Assembly: GCA_947589145.1 (NCBI GenBank)
Contig: CANQCB010000003.1
Location: 1 to 32,927, forward strand
Reading direction: 5' to 3'
Length of the DNA stretch: 32,927 nucleotides
Origin: an uncultured Clostridia bacterium
Lineage (GTDB): Bacteria > Bacillota > Clostridia > Christensenellales > Pumilibacteraceae
Under the pieces are notes generated by a model. That model was not told the DNA's origin. It ran no database searches and saw only the letters and a program-made list of their open reading frames with translations. Below, one piece after another: positions 1-6,842 of this stretch. Each line of letters starts with the position of its first letter. Position 1 is the stretch's first letter. A program made the translations under genes and the position numbers.

Positions 1-1
1 C

Positions 2-1171
2 ATGACCGTCCTTTTTATCCTGCTGCCCGGGCTGCTGTTCTGCGCTGTTGCCGCCGCCGTACGCGGGCATTTTTGGGGAAAGGAAAAGTATACGGCGTTG
101 TCGGTTATAGAGCTGCTCGAACAAATCGTCCGCATTTCGATGTGCGTTGTGCTGTTTCTTTGCGGAATGGGCAAGACTTTCGCCGCGGCGCTGTCGCTCA
201 CCGTCGCCGTTACTTTCAGCGGCGTTCTCACCGTTATTTATTACAAAATCAAGGGCGGCAAATTCCCCTCTCCCAAAGGGCAACTCCGTCCGCTTATCGA
301 AACCTCCGCGCCGATCAGCGCGCTCCGCGCTTCCTCTTCTCTCGTCAATTCCCTGCTCGCTATCGCCGTACCCTTTCTCTTCGCCGCGTCGGGAATGAGC
401 GGAGACGACGCTCTCGGCATGTTCGGAGCGACGATCGGTATGGCTATGCCTCTCCTCTATCTGCCTATCACCGTTATCGGCTCGCTGTCTTATGCTCTTA
501 TACCGACCCTTTCCAAAGCCGACGCGGAGGGCAACGCGCGGGAGGTGCGGCGACAGGTGGAGACGGCGACAAAGTTTTCCGTCGTTATCTCCGCGCTGTT
601 TATCCCCCTCTTCTTCGGCGTGGGCAAAGCGGCGGGCGTTCTCCTTTTCGACAACGAGGTCGCGGGCGACTTCCTGCAAATGGGCGGCGTTTTGCTCATC
701 CCCATTGCGCTCGAAAGTATTACCTCGTCTATGATGAACTCGCTCGGCATGGAAAAACAGGGCTTTGTCAATTATCTGATCGGGACTGCCGCCATGTTCG
801 GCGTTGCCTTCGCTTTCTACGGGCATTTCTCGCCCGCGGTGTTATGTCTGTCCTGGGGCGTATCTCTCACCCTTTCCACCGTTCTCGACATTATCTGTAT
901 CCGAAAAAAGACGGGTATGTCGCTCGGATTTCTCAAAACCATTTTGCAGTGCGTCGCGCTCGCCCTGCCCTGCGCTTTTCTCGCGAAATGGTCGTTCTCC
1001 ATACTCGCGTTTATGCCGCAAATACTCGCGGCGATCGTTGCCGCCGCGCTCGGGTGCGGGTTTTTGTTTTTGCTTTACGGCGCGTTCGACCTGCTCGGGT
1101 TTCATATCGCCAAAGGCAGGCGCAAAAAAACAAAGGATAAAACGCTAAAACGTTTGCATATTAAAGCGTAA
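2..1171 (+). CDS. SpoVB/MurJ-like polysaccharide flippase, 5' truncated by window edge
   Basis: This is the C-terminal part of a polytopic membrane protein of the MATE/MOP flippase superfamily, most like stage V sporulation protein B and related lipid-linked polysaccharide exporters. Family members are about 500 residues; 389 are visible, so roughly the first 110 lie outside the window and the ATG at base 2 is probably internal. The AVRGHFWGKEKYTALS stretch followed by an EQIVRI segment matches the loop typical of SpoVB-type proteins, and hydrophobic helices continue to the basic tail GRRKKTKDKTLKRLHIKA. The expected role is flipping a lipid-linked cell wall or spore cortex precursor. No terminator follows; the promoter of the next gene lies inside its 3' end. 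The exact substrate and whether it is a true SpoVB cannot be told. Confidence 0.8.
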   Translation: MTVLFILLPGLLFCAVAAAVRGHFWGKEKYTALSVIELLEQIVRISMCVVLFLCGMGKTFAAALSLTVAVTFSGVLTVIYYKIKGGKFPSPKGQLRPLIETSAPISALRASSSLVNSLLAIAVPFLFAASGMSGDDALGMFGATIGMAMPLLYLPITVIGSLSYALIPTLSKADAEGNAREVRRQVETATKFSVVISALFIPLFFGVGKAAGVLLFDNEVAGDFLQMGGVLLIPIALESITSSMMNSLGMEKQGFVNYLIGTAAMFGVAFAFYGHFSPAVLCLSWGVSLTLSTVLDIICIRKKTGMSLGFLKTILQCVALALPCAFLAKWSFSILAFMPQILAAIVAAALGCGFLFLLYGAFDLLGFHIAKGRRKKTKDKTLKRLHIKA

Positions 1172-1182
1172 AAGTGTATAAT
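1154..1182 (+). promoter_or_regulatory. Promoter for ECF S component - purA
   Basis: TTGCAT and a perfect TATAAT are separated by exactly 17 bases. The -35 box lies inside the 3' end of the flippase gene. Predicted transcription starts near 1189, giving a leader of about 55 bases, too short for a typical riboswitch. Confidence 0.7.
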
Positions 1183-1243
1183 ATCCATTGTGGCGTGTTT
1201 TTGCCGCTTATTATGAATATTTTTGCCTTGGGAGGGCCCGACA

Positions 1244-2257
1244 ATGAGTAAAACTCAGCAGGAAATTGCCGCTCCTGATACTTCGGAAAAAGCAGTAGCA
1301 GAGCAGCATAAGAAACAAAAGACGCATTATTTTACAAGCAGGAAAATAACACAATATGCTGTGTTCGTCGCACTTGCCTTAGTAATGAAATTGGTGGGCA
1401 AATCGCTCACTCTGTCCCCGACGTTTACCGTTACGTTTATTTATATCCCTTGGATATTGAGCGGCGCGGTGCTCGGTCCTATCGGGGGTATGGTCGTGGG
1501 AGCATTGTCCGACGTGCTCGGAAACTTTATGTTCGGCGCGCAGTTTATCCCTCTCACTTTCGTATCCAATTTACTCTATCCGCTTCCGACCGCAATCATT
1601 TATGCGGTGTGGAAACGCGGCAATCACTATGTGAAACTGTCGTTGGGCGCGATCTGTTCCTTGTTGCTTTGCACGCTCGGGATAGGCTCGCTTGCGATCT
1701 ATACTTTCTACGGTTATTACCAAACCATGAACTTCTTCATGTATCTGCTCGCATTCCGTATGCCGCAGGTGGGAGTATTCTTCGTTAACCTCGTCGTTCT
1801 TATTCTTATCGTCGCGCCGCTTGTCAATGTCGGAGTGCTTCCCGAAACGAAAAAATCCGACAGCGAAATGCTCAAAACGGCAATGCTTACCGTCGGAATG
1901 AGCGCGCTTACCGCGCTTACGGTCGCCGCGCTCATAATTATCGGAGCAACCAAGCCGTCGCTTATCGATAGCGGCATGACCGAAGGCATGGTCGGCGGTA
2001 CGATGGGTATCGTCATAATCGCCTACGGCGTGCTTATGTGCCTCGTCGGGCTGACTATGACAAAAAAAGATTCGACAGTCTCCGCCGTGCTCAAAGCCGT
2101 TACCGTTGTTCTGCTGTATGCCGCGCTCACGGTATCGGCAATCACTTATCAAAACAGTATTAACATTTTATATATGTTTCTTATCGCCGTCGCTTTATTT
2201 GCCGTTATCGCTGCGATACGGCTCGTCGGACGAAAGAAAGGAGTAAAAAGCAAATGA
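1244..2257 (+). CDS. ECF transporter S component, folate-type, with extra C-terminal membrane region
   Basis: The first ~200 residues resemble FolT-type S components, the substrate-binding membrane subunits that dock on an EcfAA'T energising module to import vitamins. Visible hallmarks are the six hydrophobic segments beginning FTSRKITQYAVFVAL, the GPIGGMVVGALSDVLG stretch, and the RMPQVGVFFVN start of the last helix. I prefer ATG 1244 over the track start (TTG 1223) because GGAGG ends 8 bases upstream of it. The product is 337 residues, against about 180-200 for a usual S component: there is a charged N-terminal extension of about 35 residues and, after residue ~210, about four further helices of unclear role. 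The stop overlaps the purA start as ATGA, so the two are translationally coupled. Folate is the best guess from similarity and from purine biosynthesis being folate-dependent; substrate is not proven. Confidence 0.75.
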   Translation: MSKTQQEIAAPDTSEKAVAEQHKKQKTHYFTSRKITQYAVFVALALVMKLVGKSLTLSPTFTVTFIYIPWILSGAVLGPIGGMVVGALSDVLGNFMFGAQFIPLTFVSNLLYPLPTAIIYAVWKRGNHYVKLSLGAICSLLLCTLGIGSLAIYTFYGYYQTMNFFMYLLAFRMPQVGVFFVNLVVLILIVAPLVNVGVLPETKKSDSEMLKTAMLTVGMSALTALTVAALIIIGATKPSLIDSGMTEGMVGGTMGIVIIAYGVLMCLVGLTMTKKDSTVSAVLKAVTVVLLYAALTVSAITYQNSINILYMFLIAVALFAVIAAIRLVGRKKGVKSK

Positions 2258-3543
2258 TCACCACACTCGTAGGCGCCCAATGGGGGGATGAAGGAAAAGG
2301 TAAAGTTATCGATATAATGGCCGCAAAAGCCGACGTAGTCGTTCGGGCAACGGGCGGAAACAATGCGGGACATACCGTCGTCAGCGGCGGCAAGACTTAT
2401 AAACTCCACCTCGTGCCCAGCGGAATTCTCTACCCGAATACCGTCTGCTGTATCGGCCCCGGCTGCGTTATAGACCCGCTCGCCTTGCTCAAAGAAATGG
2501 ACGAGGTTGCGGCTAACGGCACCGCGCTCGACAATCTCAAAATCGATTACCGCGCGCATATCGTTATGCCATATCACCTGCTTATCGACGAATTGAGCGA
2601 AGCGGCTAAGGGCGAGGGCGGAATCGGTACGACGAAAAAAGGCATCGGACCGTGCTATATGGACAAAGCCGAGCGCATAGGTCTCCGTTTCTACGACCTC
2701 ATTCACCCGGAGATCTTCGGAGGGAAACTGAAAGCCAATCTCGCGGCGAAAGACAGGTATATCGCAGGCATGTTCGGCGCGAAAGAAACCGCAGATCGCC
2801 GCAAAACTCTCGACTTCGATAAAATTTTCGCGGCATATATCGACGCCGGTAAAAAACTCGAAAAGTATGCGGCGGACACGACGGTCATCGCCTACGAGGC
2901 GGACAAGGCAGGCAAATTCGTTCTGTTCGAGGGCGCGCAAGGAACGCTGCTCGATCTCGATATGGGTACGTACCCTTACGTCACGAGTTCGCACCCCGTC
3001 ACGGGCGGGTTCTGCGTGAGCGGCGGTATCGGCCCGACTTATATCAAAGAATGCGTCGGTATCGCCAAAAGTTATACGACGCGCGTGGGTAAAGGTCCAT
3101 TCCCTACCGAACTCTTCGACGAAGTGGGAGACTTTATCCGCGAAGCGGGATTCGAATACGGCACGACTACGGGTCGCCCCCGTCGTTGCGGCTGGCTCGA
3201 CCTCGTTATCCTTAAATATGCCGTGCGCGTAAACGGGCTGACGGGTATCGCGCTCAATAAACTCGACACGCTCACCGGGCTTAAAACGCTCAAAATCTGC
3301 GTGGGCTATAAGTGCGGCGACAAAATCATTACCGACTTCCCCGCGGATATTCACGAACTCGACAAGTGCGAGCCCGTTTATAAGGAGTTTAAGGGTTGGA
3401 CGGAAGATATTACCAAAGCGACTTCGCTCTCGGATCTGCCCCAAGCCGCGCGCGACTACCTCGCGTTTACGGAGAAGTTTATCGGGTGCAAGATCATACT
3501 CGTCGGCGTCGGTCCCGACCGTTCCCAGAGCTTCGAAGTTTGA
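2254..3543 (+). CDS. purA: Adenylosuccinate synthase
   Basis: Cytosolic enzyme that joins IMP and aspartate using GTP to give adenylosuccinate, the first committed step to AMP. The N-terminal GAQWGDEGKGKVID motif holds the catalytic Asp and GTP-binding loop, NNAGHTV holds the catalytic His, and QGTLLDLDMGTYPYVTSS, RCGWLDLV and GVGPDRSQ are all in place. Length 429 residues equals the family norm. AAAGGAG precedes the ATG, which overlaps the stop of the ECF S component gene by four bases, so it is the second gene of that operon. It is followed by an intergenic region with a strong hairpin terminator. Confidence 0.97.
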   Translation: MITTLVGAQWGDEGKGKVIDIMAAKADVVVRATGGNNAGHTVVSGGKTYKLHLVPSGILYPNTVCCIGPGCVIDPLALLKEMDEVAANGTALDNLKIDYRAHIVMPYHLLIDELSEAAKGEGGIGTTKKGIGPCYMDKAERIGLRFYDLIHPEIFGGKLKANLAAKDRYIAGMFGAKETADRRKTLDFDKIFAAYIDAGKKLEKYAADTTVIAYEADKAGKFVLFEGAQGTLLDLDMGTYPYVTSSHPVTGGFCVSGGIGPTYIKECVGIAKSYTTRVGKGPFPTELFDEVGDFIREAGFEYGTTTGRPRRCGWLDLVILKYAVRVNGLTGIALNKLDTLTGLKTLKICVGYKCGDKIITDFPADIHELDKCEPVYKEFKGWTEDITKATSLSDLPQAARDYLAFTEKFIGCKIILVGVGPDRSQSFEV

Positions 3544-3753
3544 CAACGGCAGCGCTATTTCGAAAAAAGCGCCCCCGTTTATATAAATCCGAAATAATTT
3601 TATCGACATATTGCATTTTTGCATAATAACGAAATAGGTTGCGCATACTGATATTGCGAAACAAAGTTCACGCGGCGGATACCTATAAGTCAATGCAATA
3701 AAATGCTTAATTGCAAAGTATTCGTCACACGAACTCTGTCATCGCATTTATAA
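3544..3753. other. AT-rich intergenic region between convergent purA and pyrG
   Basis: About 210 bases after purA with no convincing coding sequence, tRNA or known RNA. It contains short repeated TGCA/TTGCAT words but no clear promoter. It is simply the downstream region of purA before the shared terminator, as far as I can see. Confidence 0.5.
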
Positions 3754-3794
3754 AAGACTGTTATGAAAAAATCATAACAGTCTTATTTTTTTAT
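3754..3794. terminator. Bidirectional terminator between purA and pyrG
   Basis: A perfect 13-bp stem, AAGACTGTTATGA paired with TCATAACAGTCTT around a five-base A loop, is followed by a long T-rich run on the plus strand and by TTATAAAT on the minus strand. It can end transcription from both convergent genes. Confidence 0.9.
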
Positions 3795-3809
3795 TGATCG
3801 TCGTGACGC

Positions 3810-3851
3810 GGGAGTTGACTTATTTCCTAAAACGATTTCGTCAACACTCCC
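3810..3851 (-). repeat. Imperfect inverted repeat downstream of pyrG
   Basis: GGGAGTTGAC pairs with GTCAACACTCCC with a two-base bulge and a 20-base loop. It lies 40 bases after the pyrG stop and before the main terminator, without its own T-run. It may be a 3' mRNA stability hairpin. Confidence 0.45.
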
Positions 3852-3890
3852 CTGTCGCTATGGGTTTCGGGTCGTTTGTTTCGAGTCGGC

Positions 3891-5456
3891 TTAGTCTTTC
3901 GTTTCCGCAACGTCTTTTGCCGCGGAGGAAAGGAACAAAGATATGAGCTTGTCGGGGTGACCTACCTTGGAGTTGAACTCCGGTCTGAAAGTCACGCCGA
4001 CGTGAAATTTATTGGAAGGAAGTTCGAAGGCGTCGATAAATCCGTCATCGGACATGCCGGATATCGAGAGACCGCTTTTAACGAGAACGTCCGCATATTT
4101 CGCATTGATTTCATAGCGGTGACGGTGGCGCATGCCGATCGACGAGCCGTATGCTTTTGCAAGTACGCTTCCTCTTTTTATCGTTGTGAGGTGATTGCCC
4201 TTTTTGAAGGGAGTCGTGCCGCCGCAGACGAGCGGGCAGTCGGTCTCTCCGAATTCGACGCTGTTTGCGTCGGAAAGCCCCGCTACGTTGCGGGCAAACT
4301 CGATCGCTCCCGCCTGCGCTCCGAGCCCTATCATAAGGCAGGGAATATTGTTTTTGCGCGCCGTTTCCGCCGCTGTCAAAGTGCCGTCGAAACCGCGTTC
4401 GCCGAAGCCCGCCGGGAGAATTATGCCGTCGTAACCTTTGAGGTTCTCCCCGTCGGTGAGTTTATCGCTGCTTATCCAATCGAGTTTGAAGGTCAAACGC
4501 AGGTCTATTGCGGCGTATTTGAGAGATTCGTAGAGAGATATGTAGGCGTCGTGCATTTCCACGTATTTGCCGACAATGGCTATCTTCGCCTGTTTGGTCT
4601 TTTTCAGGCTGTATGCGCGACGAACGACCTCTTTCCACTCGGTCAGATCCGCTTCCCTGTCTTCGAGTTTGAGTTTACGGAGAACGGCGGTCGCAAAACC
4701 TGCCGCTTCGAGTTTGAGCGGAATTTCAAGTATGCGGTCGTTGGTGAGGTTTTCGATTATACAGTCGGGGTATACGTTGCAGAACGCCGCCATTTTCTTT
4801 TTACTGCCGAGTTCGAGCGGATAGTCCGAGCGGCACACGATCACGTCGGGCTGTATGCCGACGTTTTGAAGCTCCTTTACCGAATGCTGGGTGGGCTTTG
4901 TCTTTTGCTCGCCGCTCATTTCGATAAACGGAACGTAAGATACGTGAACGTACGCGACGTTATTTTCCCCCGCAAGCACGTTGAGTTGTTTGAACGCTTC
5001 GAGGAAAGGCGTGCATTCGATGTCGCCGACCGTGCCGCCGACGTCTACGATCACTATCGTATCGTCGTCGAATTTGAGAAGTTGGTTGCGTATTTCGTCG
5101 GTGATGTGCGGAACGATTTGCACCGTACTGCCGTCGTATTTACCCTCGCGCTCGTTATCTATTACCTTTCTGTATATTCTGCCGCTGGTTATGTCGCTGC
5201 GCCAATCGAGATTGTCGTTTATGAAACGCTCGTAGTGACCTATCACGAGGTCGGTCTCCGATCCGTCGTCGGTCACGAAAACTTCGCCGTGCTGATACGG
5301 CGACAGGTGCGACGAGTCTACGTTGAAATAAGGGTCGAATTTTTGGAGCGTTACCTTGTAACCGCGCGATTTGAGAAGTGTGCCGAGGGACGCCGCAGTG
5401 ATACCTTTTCCTATTCCCGATACTACGCCGCCCGTCATTACTACGTATTTTGTCAT
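3891..5456 (-). CDS. pyrG: CTP synthase with degenerate glutaminase domain
   Basis: Makes CTP from UTP, ATP and an amino group. The synthetase half (residues ~1-265) looks complete: GGVVSGIGKGITAASLG P-loop, QHGEVFVTDDGSETD, GKYDGSTVQIVPHIT, VDVGGTVGDIE and KTKPTQHSVKEL. The class I glutamine amidotransferase half (~290-521) is recognisable, but the nucleophile elbow usually reading GICLGMQ reads MIGLGAQ, placing Gly377 where the catalytic Cys belongs, and the usual FHPEF reads FRPEF, so the catalytic His is Arg491. The oxyanion PGGFG is PAGFG. RHRHRYE and the Glu of the triad remain. By family knowledge this should abolish glutamine hydrolysis and leave an ammonia-dependent enzyme. Length is 521, slightly short of ~535. 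AGGAGG precedes the ATG; the RnlA-like gene ends 8 bases upstream, so the two are probably cotranscribed. Confidence 0.93.
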   Translation of the reverse strand: MTKYVVMTGGVVSGIGKGITAASLGTLLKSRGYKVTLQKFDPYFNVDSSHLSPYQHGEVFVTDDGSETDLVIGHYERFINDNLDWRSDITSGRIYRKVIDNEREGKYDGSTVQIVPHITDEIRNQLLKFDDDTIVIVDVGGTVGDIECTPFLEAFKQLNVLAGENNVAYVHVSYVPFIEMSGEQKTKPTQHSVKELQNVGIQPDVIVCRSDYPLELGSKKKMAAFCNVYPDCIIENLTNDRILEIPLKLEAAGFATAVLRKLKLEDREADLTEWKEVVRRAYSLKKTKQAKIAIVGKYVEMHDAYISLYESLKYAAIDLRLTFKLDWISSDKLTDGENLKGYDGIILPAGFGERGFDGTLTAAETARKNNIPCLMIGLGAQAGAIEFARNVAGLSDANSVEFGETDCPLVCGGTTPFKKGNHLTTIKRGSVLAKAYGSSIGMRHRHRYEINAKYADVLVKSGLSISGMSDDGFIDAFELPSNKFHVGVTFRPEFNSKVGHPDKLISLFLSSAAKDVAETKD

Positions 5457-5464
5457 ATTGCCTC

Positions 5465-6727
5465 CTATTGCTCGCCCTCTACGGTAAAACCAATTTCACC
5501 GAGTTTAATGCTGTTGTATTCTATTACCGAAAGCAGACGGTCGAGTATTCGCTGCGCTTCCGCTTTGTCCGATATGCCGCGAGGCTTCGAGTCCGCGGAG
5601 TTATCCGAGTGCAGATAAAAATTACGCGTCGCGAAGTATTCGGTATACAATGCCGCCATTACTTCGGGATATATCACCGAACGAATGCGCTTCAAATACC
5701 CTTTTTTCAGCGAGTATTTTCCGCTGTCGTCTTTTTCGTATGCCTGCCCGATCATCTTCACGTTTATGTTCTGCGCGTGTTCGAGGTCGTATATGAACTT
5801 TTCGAGCGCGCGACAGGGCGTCATGAGCATGACCGAATAGTCCGAAAGCCTGCCGATGTTGCTTAAATCGGATATGCCGTTCGAAAGGTCGATTTTCGAC
5901 GATTCGGAGAGATATCTGAGCGCGGTAGGCACGTATTTTTTGAGCAATTTCAGGTTGCTCTTGCTTTCGAGTTGGGTTTTGACGTCCGTTAAAAGTCCGC
6001 TTCCCCCGCCTTTGAGCGTGATTGCGCCGCCCTCTTCGCGCCTGACTTCCAAAACGTCTTTGCCCCGCGTGAGCGAGTAATCGACGACCTTTTCCTGCCT
6101 CGTCGTACGGACTTTTACGCCCGATTCCCCGAGATCTTTTATGACCCATTCGAGACGTTTTGCTCCGACGTTTTTGATCGTGATCGTCTTTTCCTGCGGT
6201 TTTCCCTTACTCGGTCGGTTTTCTTTTTTCTGTCCGATGTTTGCTTTTTGGTGAGATTCGGTTTTTTCGGTTTTTTGCCGTTTGGCGGTATTCTGCCCGC
6301 TTTTTGTTTGCGCTTTACCGCCTTGCGGTTGTTCTTTTACGGTTTTTGTTTGCGCTTTGCCCACTTTCGTTTGCTCTTTACCGCTTTGCTGTTGTTCCTT
6401 TACGCGCTCTTTCGGACGATTTGCCGTCGTATTTTGCGTTTGTTTGGGCGCGGGCGGTTTCGCCGGGAGTTTTTGAAACGGCAGGAGCGGTTTGAGCCGT
6501 TCAAGCGCGTCGGGACTGCCGTCGACGGTGAGGATCTTGGCGACGGTGTCGTAAACAAAGGTAAACTTATCCGCGCCCGAAGCGTATTGATAGATTTCGA
6601 GGTGGCTGATAATCGAGGTCGGAGTGAATTTTTTCCTTTCGTATCCCCGACTTTCGATCGCGACGAAGAAAGCGCTTACCGAAAAAGCGTCTACGCCGTC
6701 TATTCGCAATCTTTCCGTCTTTGCCAT
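5465..6727 (-). CDS. RnlA-family (RNase LS toxin-like) HEPN protein
   Basis: A 420-residue protein whose C-terminal ~130 residues match the Dmd-binding/HEPN-like domain of RnlA toxins: DYSVMLMTPCRALEKFIYDL, a Y-rich middle, then TRNFYLHSDN with an R-N-x3-H pattern (residues 368-373) like the HEPN RNase motif, then a helix AEAQRILDRLLSVIE. Residues ~1-83 and ~180-265 each look like a small alpha/beta module ending in a KGG/VDGSP turn, consistent with the two TBP-like modules of RnlA. They are separated by a Lys/Gln-rich disordered linker (~84-180) with five 7-residue repeats. No RnlB-like antitoxin gene is adjacent. There is no Shine-Dalgarno sequence; a TATAAT box lies 8 bases before the ATG, so translation is probably leaderless. 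pyrG follows after 8 bases. Family call is by eye; toxicity and targets are unknown. Confidence 0.65.
   Translation of the reverse strand: MAKTERLRIDGVDAFSVSAFFVAIESRGYERKKFTPTSIISHLEIYQYASGADKFTFVYDTVAKILTVDGSPDALERLKPLLPFQKLPAKPPAPKQTQNTTANRPKERVKEQQQSGKEQTKVGKAQTKTVKEQPQGGKAQTKSGQNTAKRQKTEKTESHQKANIGQKKENRPSKGKPQEKTITIKNVGAKRLEWVIKDLGESGVKVRTTRQEKVVDYSLTRGKDVLEVRREEGGAITLKGGGSGLLTDVKTQLESKSNLKLLKKYVPTALRYLSESSKIDLSNGISDLSNIGRLSDYSVMLMTPCRALEKFIYDLEHAQNINVKMIGQAYEKDDSGKYSLKKGYLKRIRSVIYPEVMAALYTEYFATRNFYLHSDNSADSKPRGISDKAEAQRILDRLLSVIEYNSIKLGEIGFTVEGEQ
6299..6403 (-). repeat. Five 21-bp tandem repeats in the RnlA-like linker
   Basis: The encoded residues 109-143 read as five heptads: VKEQQQS, GKEQTKV, GKAQTKT, VKEQPQG, GKAQTKS. 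At DNA level TTTTTGTTTGCGCTTT(A/G)CC recurs (plus-strand view) at 6301 and 6343 with a diverged copy at 6365. This is a candidate length-variable locus. Confidence 0.8.
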
Positions 6728-6735
6728 ACGAATTT

Positions 6736-6764
6736 ATTATACTATACTTTACGATAAATTTCAA
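6736..6764 (-). promoter_or_regulatory. Promoter of RnlA-like gene - pyrG, probably leaderless
   Basis: On the minus strand TTGAAA, a 17-base spacer and a perfect TATAAT lie only 8 bases before the ATG. Normal start-site spacing would put +1 at or within two bases of the ATG, and no ribosome binding site is present. Confidence 0.75.
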
Positions 6765-6795
6765 GGATATTGCCCTTATTTATTTTTATATATGA

Positions 6796-6827
6796 AAATG
6801 CGGCGTTACCTTTCGGACGCCGCATTT
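6796..6827 (-). terminator. Terminator of the surface protein gene
   Basis: An 11-bp perfect stem, AAATGCGGCGT with ACGCCGCATTT around a 10-base loop, lies just after the stop codon. The T-run on the minus strand is weak (TTTTCATATAT), so termination may be partial. Confidence 0.7.
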
Positions 6828-6842
6828 CGGTTGTTTTTAATC

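Noticed and set aside
2149-3693. 514-residue minus-strand ORF antisense to purA
   Set aside because: purA is certain on the plus strand; the antisense translation has no family resemblance.
3876-5618. 580-residue plus-strand ORF antisense to pyrG
   Set aside because: The minus strand encodes an unmistakable CTP synthase. The antisense frame is open because TTA, CTA and TCA codons are rare in these genes; its translation has no domain features and no ribosome binding site.
5465-6727. A complete RnlA-RnlB toxin-antitoxin pair
   Set aside because: No RnlB-like or other small antitoxin gene is adjacent; the neighbours are pyrG and the surface protein, so only an orphan RnlA-like protein is claimed.
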